In this document: piece after piece, positions 11,198-22,239 of the stretch
Numbering within the stretch: position 1 is the first letter of the stretch
How the letters are laid out: every line of letters starts with the position of its first letter
Assembly: GCA_934047225.1 (NCBI GenBank)
Contig: OW204009.1
Location: forward strand, 19,465,161-19,529,160
Reading direction: 5' to 3'
Origin: Ypsolopha sequella
Lineage: Eukaryota; Arthropoda; Insecta; Lepidoptera; Ypsolophidae
Length of the DNA stretch: 64,000 bases
Made by a program: the position numbers and the translations under genes
The notes under the pieces: model-generated
What the model was told of the DNA's origin: nothing
Seen by the model: only the letters and a program-made list of their open reading frames with translations
Database searches by the model: none

Positions 11198-13830
11198 CAG
11201 GGTGTCCCATAATAAGCAAATCAAATTGTTATGGGAGGTAGCTTAGTCCAATTCCTATCAAATAAAATAAACATAGGTGAAACAAAAGTTCGATGGTTTT
11301 TGAGTTAATTATCTTTTTCAAAAAAATTTGAAAACATCTTCCCGTCCCTGTTTTTTTTGCTGTCATTACTTTATTTTTAGTTAAGAATTTTTTTATTTTC
11401 AGAATATTATTTAAAAATAATTATTTCATGAATTGGCTACCAAACATTTTAGAAAAGTTACACCAAATTTAAATGGCAAGACTTTGTTTTCACTTCTTGT
11501 GTAAATTCGAAAAAAATCTTTAAACTTTGGATCTCTGTGATGAAAAAAAAAGTATGGAGTGGGAATGATAAACTATTTTAAAAACTTGCTCATTTAATGT
11601 TCTTTTTAGAAATGTAAGATATGTGACCATTTTCATAAGAATAAGCTTATTTATTAACCTTGATCAACGGCAGGAATGGATATTTAAAAAAAATTATCCA
11701 TAATTTGAACTAAAAGTCTTATTTACACTATCGCATCGACGTTCTAACCGTTCTTTTGACTATTTATCTAAGAACAGTTAAAAAATAAACAAGGACATCA
11801 ACAGCGTGATGTATAGCTGTCTCGTTTTAACATGAAGCTAGCTGCCATGCCACCACTAATTCGCCATTGTTGTTTGTTTGCGCACTCACTTGTCGCTCAG
11901 TGCAACACTTTACCTACTGTGCTACACTCGTGTACTATCACTGCTTCCGTATTGCGATATTCCAACGAACCTGGCTTTAATTTGGACTTTGCTGTGCTCT
12001 TGATTTGGTATCTTGTGAAGTGTACGACTTGGCGCTTCTCGGGACTTGTTTTGCTTGTGAATTGGATCATTGTGTTTGTGATTTGTTGCATCATGGCAAA
12101 TCATCAAGACCATCCATTTACCCATCACGAGTATGCAGATATGCATTTGATTTATGGAGAAACCAGAAATTTCGACGAAATACGTGGAAGTGTCACATAC
12201 TCTGCTAGACAAGCTGCAAGGATTTATGCTGATCGTTATCCAAACCGACAACACCCACAATATGGAGTTTTTTTAAGGGTTGACAAAGCCTTCAGAGAAG
12301 GAAGAAATCCAGGCAGACACGGTGGTGAGGGTAGACCTGTAGAGGTTGACGATGAGGAAGTTCTCTTACAAATTGAAGACAATCCATCAACTTCTTGTCG
12401 GCGCATCGAACAAACTACGGGAATACCGAAATCCACTGTGCATAGAGTACTCAAACGATATCAATATCATCCTTACCATGTTACGCGTGTACAAGCACTT
12501 CTGACACGCGATTATGCGAAGCGCGTGGTATTTTGCCAACGAATGCTACGCAAACACCAAGAAGACCCGGATTTTTTTAATCACGTATTGTGGAGTGATG
12601 AGTCCGCCTGCAGGAAAGATCAATTTGCATAATCTCCACAGTTGGCGGATGGTCAATCCGCATGAAAAGAAGGAAGACCATTCACAGTACCAATTTAAAA
12701 TAAACATGTGGGCCGGAATTTACAACGGTCGAATCGTGGGCCCAGTAGAACTGCCCTCAGTTCTGAATGGACAAAATTACTTGGAATTTCTGCAAAATAC
12801 TTTGCCAGTTTTGTTAGAAGACGAGTCACTTCAAGCCCGAGCACAAATGTGGCTGCAAAATGACGGGTGTCCGGCTCATTATGCTGTTCAAGTAAGATCT
12901 CATCTCAACGAAGCATACCCCAGCCGTTGGATTGGCCGACTAGGCCCCATTCTGTGGCCACCAAGGTCGCCAGACCTTAATCCACTCGACTTCTTCTACT
13001 GGGGCTGTTTAAAGGATCGAGTGTACGCAAAGCCCATTCACAATGAGGGAGAACTACGCGAACGAGTGACACAAGCCGCCAGAAGCATATCGGCACTCAG
13101 CCTGCGCCGACTAAAACGAAATTTTTTGAAAAGGTGTCGTTTATGCATTCGCACAGGCGGGCGTCAGTTCGAACATTTGTTATATGGAGATATTCTTAAA
13201 AAAAATTGCATCACTTTTTCTTGTCGGTATACACTTTTTTATAATAAAAAAATAATCACTTCTTCACATTGTTTTAATTAAAACTCAACAATTTTTACTT
13301 TTATAGCATTTTAGTTCAAATTATGGAAAGTAAATATTTTTAAAAATCCATTCCAGCCGGTGGTCAAGGCCAATAACTAGTCTCGCCCTTATGAAAGTGG
13401 TCAAATGTTATACATTTTTGGAAATAACATTAAATGAGCAAGTTTTCAAAATAGTTTATCATTCCCACTCCATACTTTTTTTTTCATCACAGAGATCCAA
13501 AGTTTAAAGATTTTTTTCGAATTTACACAAGAAGTGAAAACAAAGTCTTGCCATTTAAATTTGGTGTAACTTTTCTAAAATGTTTGGTAGCCAATTCATG
13601 AAATAGTTATTTTTAAATAATATTCTGAAAATAAAAAAATTCTTAACTGAAAAATAAAGTAATGACAGCAAAAAAAACAGGGACGGGAAGATGTTTTCAA
13701 ATTTTTTTGAAAAAGTTAATTAACTCAAAAACCATCGAACTTTTGTTTCACCTATGTTTATTTTATTTGATAGGAATTGGACTAAGCTACCTCCCATAAC
13801 AATTTGATTCGCTTATTATGGGACACCCAT
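11198..13830 (+). mobile_element. Mariner-superfamily transposon with about 520-bp TIRs
   Basis: Both ends read GGGTGTCCCATAATAAGC in inverted orientation and are flanked by TA-rich DNA (TATATA) consistent with a TA target duplication. The terminal inverted repeats are long and imperfect: about 11200-11719 and 13304-13828. Between them lies one transposase reading frame on the + strand. The total length is about 2.6 kb. Classical mariners have TIRs of around 30 bp, so this belongs to a long-TIR lineage. The transposase is frameshifted, so this copy is probably not autonomous. Confidence 0.9.
12093..13281 (+). pseudogene. DD41D-type mariner transposase, frameshifted
   Basis: The likely start is the ATG at 12093, after a less plausible upstream open stretch. 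The N-terminus (FTHHEYADMHLIYGETRN) is the helix-turn-helix region of insect mariner-like transposases. A second HTH is at GIPKSTVHRVLKRY. The catalytic triad is visible as WSDES (near 12592-12606), WLQNDGCPAH (near 12850) and SPDLNPLDFF (near 12970). I count 41 residues between the second and third Asp. The protein breaks at about 12602-12620: the first frame stops at 12630-12632 and the rest continues in another frame (GKINLHNLHSW onward), so a small indel lies just after the first catalytic Asp. Confidence 0.88.
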
Positions 13831-13879
13831 ATATATTTGGTATATATCAAATACCAAATATGTATATGTATATATATAT

Positions 13880-14262
13880 ATATCATATAATTATCAATAT
13901 CCTGTTGTTTATAATATTTTATTTTTGTTTCTGTTTTTCTGTAAACATGTGCAATAGATGTATATTCAGATTTTTGTAATAAACACGTCTGCTTATATAA
14001 GGTAGGATCGTACCGCGAGTCTATTGTATTAAATTGTCATCTCAATTCAATAATTCTTCGGGTTAAGATATTAGGTGCTACTTATGTTGCATGTTACCCT
14101 GCGAGATGTCCACGGAAGACCAGCGTCGTGGTACAGAATAGTGCCCTGACACATGCTGAGTGGAGACCTTTTGGGTGTCACTTATGTTTTGTTTGTTATT
14201 GATTATATTGTATTTTAATTGTGTGACACCAATAAAGCTTTTTCTATTCAATTCTATTCTAT
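13880..14262 (+). mobile_element. Non-LTR retrotransposon 3' end(s), no coding left
   Basis: Contains AATAAACACG near 13978 and ACCAATAAAGCTTTTTC near 14227, followed by a TTCTA-rich tail (TTCTATTCAATTCTATTC). This looks like a 3' UTR and tail of a LINE, possibly two stacked ones. The TTCTA tail resembles that of the LINE whose 3' end lies near 33.12 kb. No RT sequence was recognised. Confidence 0.55.
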
Positions 14263-14645
14263 TATATTTTATGTAAGAAGTACATTTTATTTTATGTTAG
14301 AAGTACAGTTTATTTTATATTGGAATTACAGTTTAGTTAATGTTTAAAGTACAGTTTATTTAATTTATTAATTTATTTAGGTATATCAGAAGAACAGTTT
14401 ATTTTATGTTAGAAGTACAGTTTATTTTATTTATTTATTTATTCAGGTTTATTAGAAGAACAGTTTATTTCATGTTAGAAGTAGAGTTTATTTTATGTTA
14501 GAAGTACAGTTTATTTTATCCTAAAAGTAAAGTTTATTTTATTTATTTATTTACTCAGGTATATTAGAAAAACAGTTTATTGCATGTTAGAAGTAGAGTT
14601 TATTTTACGTTAGAAGTACAGTTTATTTTATGTAAGAAGTACAGG
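14263..14645. repeat. Diverged 23-bp array, right part
   Basis: Units related to the array at 10338-11145 (GTTAGAAGTACAGTTTATTT), but more diverged and mixed with TTTATTTATTTATTYAGG spacers that give a longer period of about 120 bp. Confidence 0.75.
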
Positions 14646-14650
14646 AACCG

Positions 14651-14791
14651 TTAGTGTATGATCGTATTTATCATCAAAATAAAGTTCTACTCTCTGAACG
14701 TCAACATGGATTTTTAAAAAATAAATCGACTTTAACAAACGTCTTGGAGTATAAATACTTCTTGTGTGGCGTTTTTGCAAAGTATGGATAA
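14651..14791 (+). pseudogene. LINE reverse transcriptase fragment
   Basis: A short open stretch encodes LSERQHGFLKNKSTLTNVLE, which matches the QxGFrkgrST motif region of non-LTR reverse transcriptases. It has no start and stops at about 14791. It is flanked by two minisatellites. Too short to assign to a clade. Confidence 0.7.
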
Positions 14792-14840
14792 GTTGACTCC
14801 ATATGTAATCGCTAGGATTACAGCAATGCAGAGCAGACGA

Positions 14841-15064
14841 GTGGAAATATAATATACTGGAATAATGCTGGAAGAGTGGAAATAGGATATACGGGAATAA
14901 TGCTGGAAGAGTGGAAAAAGGATAAACGGGAATAATGCTGGAAGAGTGGAAAAAGGATAAACGGGAATAATGCTGGAAGAGTGGAAATAGGATATACGGG
15001 AATAATGCTGGAAGAGTGGAAATAGGATATCCGGGAATAATGCTGGAAGAGTGGAAATAGGATA
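14841..15064. repeat. 35-bp minisatellite, left part
   Basis: About six units of the form GGGAATAATGCTGGAAGAGT plus GGAAATAGGATATAC. The array is cut after GGATA by the Helitron at 15065 and resumes at 16639. Confidence 0.88.
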
Positions 15065-16638
15065 TCCCACTAATATTATAAATGCGAAAGTTTGGATGGA
15101 TGGATGTATGGATGTTTGTTACTCCTTCACGCCGTAACTAGCAAACCGATTGGGCTGAAACTTGGCACAAATGAAGTTCTAGACTTGAAATGGGACATAG
15201 GCTACTTTTTATCCCATAAATCAGTTCCCATGGGATGGCAATGGGGTGACAAATTTCTTTAGAAAAGTGAAGTGTTGCTTCTTTACACAAGCTCAAGCAC
15301 AAGCTCCTTTAAATTTGCACAAGCGCAAAGTACAAAAAATGGTATCAAATAAAAAGAAAAACGGTCAAGTGCGAGTCAGACTCGCAAGTCAGACTCGCGT
15401 GCCCGATTTAGTCCGTAATTTGACAGTTTTGCGAATAGAAAATTTGATTTTGTCATTTTTGGAACCTTAACGGTGAGATTCCGTTGTCCATCCGTCCGTA
15501 TATCACAGCCTCATAACTTTAGCACCGTGTAAGACAAAGACTTAGAATTTTGCACAAAAATAGCATTAATTTTCCCACATTACAAAGCGTAAAAAAATAT
15601 TTTTTTTTATTGTTCAAAATATTTCCAGTACGAAAGATAAAAATAAAAAAATTATTCCTAAAACCGCAATATGGGTATCAAATTATAAGTATTAAGGAGC
15701 TAATTATAAAATTATATAATTTGGCTATAATAACTCGCACATTTTTCAAGAAATCGTCGAAATACCACAAAAAAAATGTATGTCTCTTCGCTTATCTCCA
15801 AAACTGGGGAACCAAAAAATGTGAAAAAAAAACCATGGCAATAAGTGCTTACGTAAAGATTACAGAAAAATAAAGCGGTTGAGAAATTCACGAAAAAAAA
15901 GACCAAATGAAATTTTCTGTTCCCAAAACTGTCAAATTACGGAACCTAGGTACGCGAGTCTGATTCGCACTTGACCGGTTTTTTGTCAAATATTATAGGA
16001 ATAATTAGCGTACTTACGAGTACAATCTACTACGCGGACTCAATGCGGAACTTATTGAAAATCATTTTTGAATTAGTAAACGTGCGACAACAAATTTTAT
16101 AAGCAATCGTGCTTTTTTCGTTCAGAAACGCTGATACGCCTTTGGCCTCGCCAAAGACACTTTATCTGGGGATAAAATATCTAGCCATCCATCAGCCTGT
16201 GTTCGTTCACTGCTGGAAATGGGCCTTTCTAAAATTTTGCCACTCTTGGCGCTCCTCCGTCATATTCATCCAGCCGCTACCCGCGAAGTCCGCCGGGCCA
16301 GCAGGCACGAGGTTGGTCTAGGCTACGCTTTGCTGCACGTGGTGTCCATTCTAGGCCTTTTGACCCCAAAGACTGTCACGTCGGCGACAAATATGGGCCT
16401 ACCCACTGCCACTTCAACTTACTGATTCGGCAGATTATGTCGATGACTTTCCGCAGTGCTTAAAGGCAAAAGTATTTAACTTAGAAGTTATCTCTTACAT
16501 ATAATATTATTTCGTTCAGAATTTACCTAAATTTTCAATAATGAATATACAAATTTTACCTGGAATAAGTGATTGAGAAAATAATTTTATACTACAAAAA
16601 ACTAAATCCACGCGGGCGAAGCCGCGGGTAAAAGCTAG
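15065..16638 (+). mobile_element. Non-autonomous Helitron
   Basis: The 5' terminus is TCCCACTAATATTATAAATG and the 3' terminus CGCGGGCGAAGCCGCGGG plus TAAAAGCTAG. It lies between A (15064) and T (16639) of the 35-bp minisatellite with no target duplication. It encodes no Rep/helicase. It carries a nested TIR element (15357-15985) and an internal segment (about 16100-16440) also found in the minus-strand Helitron near 19.7-20.0 kb. The two therefore belong to one family. Confidence 0.9.
15357..15985. mobile_element. Nested TIR element inside the Helitron
   Basis: The ends are inverted copies of ACGGTCAAGTGCGAGTCAGA and its relatives: left at 15361, right reading TGATTCGCACTTGACCGG at 15961. 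The interior is AT-rich without a transposase. The same element is present in opposite orientation at 20150-20768. It probably multiplies as a passenger of the Helitron family. Confidence 0.7.
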
Positions 16639-16765
16639 TACTGGAATAATGCTGGAAGAGTGGAAATAGGATATACGGGAAGAGTGGAAATAGGATATAC
16701 TGGAATAATGCTGGAAGAGTGGAAATAGGATATACGGGAATAATGCGGGAATAATGCTGGAAGAG
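16639..16765. repeat. 35-bp minisatellite, right part
   Basis: Continuation of the array at 14841-15064, including shortened units (GGGAAGAGTGG and GGGAATAATGCGGG). Confidence 0.85.
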
Positions 16766-17145
16766 AGACTGTCTGACGTTTTTGTGTATGTTGCATTGTG
16801 TGCCAATAAATGGTGGCGCTTTGCGGTGCGTGTTGTACTGGTCGTTCTTTTCTACTGATTTGAGTCCTGGGTAATGAAAGGTTCTGGGCGAAATACACAC
16901 ATGACGAGTTCGAATCGAGTGAGCAATTTGTGCACACAGCGGGTCACACGAGTGTAGTACAATTAGGTCACGCGCGACCGGAGAGTGCTCGAGAATGGTA
17001 AATGTACCGAGACACAACAGGCGAATAATGAGGTCCAAGTCACGGCCGGTGTCGCCGGCGCCGATCATGCGATGCGGGATGAGCGAAGGCGCGCGAGGAG
17101 AGGTGGTGCCTGTACGTTAGTGTCCCGTGTAGCGGGAACATCCTC

Positions 17146-17307
17146 GACACATGCGGTGATGACTCAGTCAACGTGGGCACATAGCGATACATGCGGTGAT
17201 GACTCAGTCAACGTGGGCACATAGCGACACATGCAGCGCTGATCAGTCAACGTGGGCGCATAGTGACACATGCGGTGATGACTCAGTCAACGTGGGCGCA
17301 TAGCGAC
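17146..17307. repeat. 40-bp minisatellite, 4 copies
   Basis: The unit starts GACACATGCGGTGATGACTC and ends AACGTGGGCACATAGC. The third copy is diverged (GCAGCGCTGATCAG). Confidence 0.85.
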
Positions 17308-17349
17308 AACCGCACTTTTTAAACTGTGGTCATAGCAGAGGCGGATGAT

Positions 17350-17475
17350 AGGCGTCGGGACATACCAGCGGAGCGACGTCGTCGTCCACCTGTACTCTGT
17401 CGCACGGCAGTCCGCTCAGCACCAGCTCCAACATTCCGCCGAACCCATTGCATATAATGTTATGCTTATAAAGAA
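17350..17475 (-). other. Possible minus-strand exon, unidentified
   Basis: Read on the minus strand, an open stretch encodes MLELVLSGLPCDRVQVDDDV followed by APL and then GTATGT, a good splice donor. Codon choice is GC-rich at third positions, unlike the AT-rich neighbours. No convincing acceptor or start context was found and the protein was not recognised. It may be an exon of another gene, a gene fragment or chance. Confidence 0.25.
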
Positions 17476-20149
17476 GGGTTATATTCTCCAAGCAAGGCGG
17501 GAAACTGAGAGTTAAAAAATAAACACCGTGCGTAGAATAGTTCCCGAACCTTGCCACAAGAGGCGCCACTGCCGCGCGACGCATCCACCACCAACCGGCT
17601 CAGACAAGCTGAGGGAAGGTGAGGTCCCCCCGCAGTGGGCGGAAGTTTAATAAAACCGAGCTGCACGCTCAGTCGGCAGCAGTCGCTCGCTGCTCAGGAC
17701 ACTTTCTGGACCAGGTTGTATTGGGGATTCCGACTTCGACCCCCACCGCTATTTAAAAGTGTCTGCGCCCAAGTTGGACTTAGTCTACGGGCAATTACTC
17801 TCCACCATTCGTCAGAGTCCTCGGGAAAAAGGACATAGCCGCTGGAGGCCGCTGCGTGGTGAGAAACAGTCTCAGGAAAAGACTTAGACGACGGACTTCA
17901 CGGATGGTAAGAAGTAAAAAGCCCCAGTAGAAAACACTTAGGCGAATTCAGAAAAGCCATGCGAGTAAAGTTAAAGTAAAGTGCTAAAGACTTTGTGTTC
18001 AGTCGAATCAAGTGTGTCATGAATAATGCCGAGTAAGATTTATAAGAGATAGTTCCTTTTCAAAAGACTTGTAAAATTTCATATTTATGTTAGTACAGAA
18101 TTGAAGACATTAAAATATGTTTCTTTCCAGTACTTAGAAGTTTGATAAAGTGACTGTAAGGTGTGGTCAACTTTGTAGTCTTAAATCAAGAGTTCGGTAA
18201 TTTATGTGTATAAATCTTCGGGCGCTTGGGGGTTCCGAGTCGCCTGCCGTGAAGATTTATACTCTGTCGTTATTAGATCAGAAAAGTAAAAAGTTACTAT
18301 TAGCATGTGTTCTAGGCAAGGGCTTACTGACCAGGCGTTCTATTCAGGCCGGAGAACTTACCAAAGACTTAGGGCGAGTGGGGGTTCCCTAGATTCGGTT
18401 TCAGTTTAAATTCAAAGACCCACACAGCGTAAAGATATATATAACAGTTTGTAAAGAAAGTAACTATAAAATATATATTGTTTTGTTCAATCGGGTTGTT
18501 TATTTTATAATATACTAGCTTTTGCCCGCGGCTTCGCCCGCGTGTATTTAGTTTTTTGTAGTTTAAAATTATTTCTTGATCTCTTGTTTGATTCTCAGGC
18601 TTTGACGAGGCCGAAGGCCGAGCTACGTTTCCTCACGAAATAATTTCGCGATCACTTATTTGATGCCCAGGTAAAATTTGTAAATTCATAATTGAAGGTA
18701 AATTCTGAACGAAATTATAATTTTTTTCTCTGAATTAAACTTCGGTTAGTGTGTTTACACTTTGAAACACAATATTTTTTTCTTAAATATATTAAATCCT
18801 TAAACCCAACCCTAGTAACAGAAGCAAAATTTCAGCTCTATAACTTCAAAAATTATTTCGAAAAATATTCTTGTCCTTATGGAATGATTTTCCGAATACC
18901 CTGAAAAATGTCATCATAATTTGTAAAGTATCTTTGGTGGTCTTTGGCGAGGCCAAAGTCCGAGCCGCTTTTCCAAACGAAACTATTTTTTGTTTTTTGA
19001 AATGTCCTTTGCTAAAGTGGTTTTGTTCAGGCCGTAGGCCGAGCCGCGTTTCCGAACGAAATTATTTTTTACTTTTATTTGATTCGATTTTATTCATTAG
19101 AGATATCCCACCCATAGCTCGCTCCATAGCTCCTTAAGCGAACTTAAGTCGGTGGATCAAGCCCTTGGTAAGAGATAACTTATCAGTTAAATACTTTTGC
19201 CTTTAAGGGCCTTACTGTTGCCAAATGGGTACTTTCTAAAGCCTACTCCTCGTTTATGGCCAAACCAAAAATAATGAAAAAATGTATTATGAATAATCAA
19301 CTCTTAGACAACATATGCAACATTTTTCGTTTTCATACCACCAAAACTTCTACATGAATTTTTTTTTACTGAATGGTGTTTTTTGACCTCAAATTCCCTA
19401 CTGCTCCTGAGTGGCTTGGCCGATTGAATTCATCTATGCTTTGATAAATAGATAAACTTGATAGCTATAAACATAACATAAGATTATTCAATCGAGTAAT
19501 CACGTCCAAGCGAAAAGTATAATTTTCTCCTATTTCGCCCTATCAAGGACGCAGCGAGCGTCGTAACAGCCACTTTGCATTGCGCGCTGATATGAACGTT
19601 ATTTCAATGTCGTTTCCGTTGATATTCGTAGTGACAAATATCGAGCTGCTAATTTGGCGATGGTAATCGCCTTAAGCACTGCGGAAAGTCATCGACATAA
19701 TCTGCCGAATCAGTAAGTTGAAGTGGCAGTGGGTAGGCCCATATTTGTCACCGACGTGATTGCCGTTGGAGCCAAAAGGTCTAGAATGGACACCACGTGC
19801 AGCAAAGCGTAGCCTAGACCAACCTCGTGCCTGCTGGCCCGGCGGACTTCGTGGGTAGCGGCTGGATGAGCATGACGGAGGAGCGCCAAGAGTGGCAAAA
19901 TTTTAGAAAGGCCTATTTCCAGCAGTAAACGAACACAGGCTGATGGATGGCTAGATATTTTATCCCCAGATAAAGTGTCTTTGGCGAGGTCGAAGGAATA
20001 TCAGCGTTTCTGAACGGAAAAAGCACGATTGCTAATAAAATTTGTTGTCGCACGTTTACTAATTCAAAAATGATTTTCAATAAGTTCCGCATTGAGTCCG
20101 CGTAGTAGATTGTACTCGTAAGTACGCTAATTATTCCTATAATATTTGA

Positions 20150-20768
20150 CAAAAAACCGGTCAAGTGCGAATCAGACTCGCGTACCTAGGTTTCGTAATT
20201 CGACAGTTTTGGGAACAGAAAATTTCATTTGGTCTTTTTTTTCGTGAATTTCTCAACCGCTATATTTTTCTGTAATCTTTACGTAAGCACTTATTGCCGT
20301 GGTTTTTTTTTTTTTTACATTTTTCGGTTCATCAGTTTTGGAGATAAGGGAAGGGACATACATTTTTTGTTTTATCGAAATCGATGCAAGTAAATTATCA
20401 AAACTATATATTTTTACAATCGACTTTTTAATACCTATATTGCATTAAAAAAAAATATATAAATTTATTTAACTTTATTTTTATTTTTCATTTGTATTAA
20501 AAAAAAAAAACGCTATAATTATCCTTTAATTGGCCACTTATGACCTACCCATATTGTGGTTTTAGGAATAATTTTTTTTTTCCTCTTTTGTGCAAAATTC
20601 TAAGTCTTTGTCTTTAACGGTGCTTAAGTTATGAGGCTGTGACATACGGATGGATGGACAACGGAATCTCACCGTTAAAGTTCCAAAAATGTCAAAATTT
20701 AATTTTCTATTCGCAAAACTGTCGAATTACGGACGACTTGCGAGTCTGACTCGCACTTGACCGTTTTT
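20150..20768. mobile_element. Nested TIR element, second copy
   Basis: Ends read CCGGTCAAGTGCGAATCAGA (about 20157) and the inverted GTCTGACTCGCACTTGACCG (about 20745). The interior is homologous to 15357-15985 in opposite orientation. A further right-hand end is repeated near 21770-21800 because of the tandem duplication. Confidence 0.7.
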
Positions 20769-22239
20769 CTTTTTATTTGGTACCATTTTTTTGTACTTTG
20801 CGCTTGTGCAAATTTAAAGGAGCTTGTGCTTGAGCTTGTGTCAAACACTTCACTTTTCTAAAGAAATTTGTCACCCCATTGCCATCCCATGGGAACTGAT
20901 ATATGGGATAAAAAGTAGCCTATGTCCTATTTTAGGTCTAGAACTACATTTGTACCAAGTTTCAGCCCAATCGGTAGGTACGGGGCGTGAAGGAGCAAAA
21001 CATCACTTTTCTAAAGAAATTTGACACCCCATTGCCATCCCATGGGAACTGATTTATGGGATAAAAAGTAGCCTATGTCCTATTTTAGGCCTAGAACTAC
21101 ATTTGTGCCAAGTTTCAGCCCAATCGGTAGGTACGGGGCGTGAAGGAGCAGAACATCACTTTTCTAAAGAAATTTGACACCCCATTGCCATCCCATGGGA
21201 ACTGATTTATGGGATAAAAAGTAGCTTATGTGCTATTTCAGGCCCAGAACTACATTTGTGCAAATTTTCAGACCAATCGGTTCGGTAGTTACGACGTGAA
21301 GGAGTAACAAACATCCATCCATCCAAACTTTCGCATTTATAATATTAGTGGGATATATTTTTACAATCGACTTTTTTATACCTATATTGTATTAAAAAAA
21401 TATGTATAAATTTATTCAACTTTATTTTTATTTTTCATTTGTATTAAAAAAAAAAAACGCTATAATTATCCTGTAATTGGCCAGTTATGACTTATAATCG
21501 AGGTGGGTACATACATTTTTTTTGTGGTATTTCGACGATTATTTTATAATCGGCTCCTTAATACTTATAATTTGATACCCATATTGTGGTTTTAGGAATA
21601 ATTTTTTTTTCCTCTTTTGTGCAAAATTCCAAGTCTTTTTCTTTAACAGTGCTAAAGTTATGAGGCTGTGACATACGGATGGATGGACAACGGAATCTCA
21701 CCGTTAAAGTTCCAAAAATGTCAAAATTAAATTTTCTATTCGCAAAACTGTCGAATTACGGACGACTTGCGAGTCTGACTCGCACTTGACCGTTTTTCTT
21801 TTTATTTGGTACCATTTTTTTGTAATTTGCGCTTGTGCAAATTTAAAGGAGCTTGTGCTTGAGCTTGTGTAAAATACTTCACTTTTCTAAAGAAATTTGT
21901 CACCCCATTGCCATCCCATGGGAACTGATATATGGGATAAAAAGTGGCCTATGTCCTATTTCAGAGGTCTAGAACTACATTTGTGCCAAGTTTCAGCCCA
22001 ATCGGTAGGTACGGGGCGTGAAGGAGCAAAACATCACTTTTCTAAAGAAATTTGACACCCCATTGCCATCCCATGGGAACTGATTTATGGGATAAAAAGT
22101 AGTCTATGTGCTATTCCAGGTCCAGAACTACATTTGTACAAATTTTCAGACCAATCGGTTCAGTAGTTACGGCGTGAAGGAGTAACAAACATCCATACAT
22201 CCATCCATCCAAACTTTCGCATTTATAATATTAGTGGGA
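20406..22239. repeat. Tandem duplication of the Helitron 5' region, with 153-bp subrepeats
   Basis: Copy A is about 20406-21353 and copy B about 21354-22239. Both begin with TATTTTTACAATCGAC and both end at a complete Helitron 5' terminus. Within them a subunit of about 153 bp (CACCCCATTGCCATCCCATG plus flanks) occurs three times in A and twice in B, which accounts for part of the length difference. Confidence 0.85.

Larger units (their letters stand above)
16766..18514. other. Unassigned GC-rich to mixed stretch
   Basis: No protein family recognised on either strand. It contains a short 40-bp repeat (17146-17307) and a possible minus-strand exon (about 17350-17475). The stretch 17640-18420 has an AATAAA-like motif (TTTAATAAAACCGAG) and a direct echo (GGGGGTTCCGAGTC near 18230, GTGGGGGTTCCCTAG near 18380). 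It could be part of an LTR, but no paired LTR or terminal TG/CA was found. Confidence 0.4.
18515..22239 (-). mobile_element. Non-autonomous Helitron with duplicated 5' terminal segment
   Basis: Reverse-oriented relative of the 15065-16638 Helitron. Its 3' end is at 18515 (reverse complement of the CGCGGGCGAAGCCGCGGG hairpin and CTAG). Its 5' end TCCCACTAATATTATAAATG is at 22239. The same 5' terminus also occurs internally, ending at 21353. It contains the nested TIR element and the shared internal segment. No replication protein is encoded. The outer flanks (TATAATA and TATAAG) fit insertion between A and T. Confidence 0.88.

Noticed and set aside
11832..12092. N-terminal extension of the mariner transposase
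   Set aside because: The 87 extra codons are hydrophobic and unlike transposases; the ATG at 12093 starts the conserved region.
15246..15906. Lys/Phe-rich ORFs within the Helitron
   Set aside because: AT-rich interior of a nested TIR element; no domain.
16905..16925. tRNA-like GAGTTCGAATCGAG
   Set aside because: Isolated motif without a tRNA fold.
17640..18420. Solo LTR
   Set aside because: AATAAA-like motif and GC content fit, but no TG/CA ends, target duplication or second copy were found.
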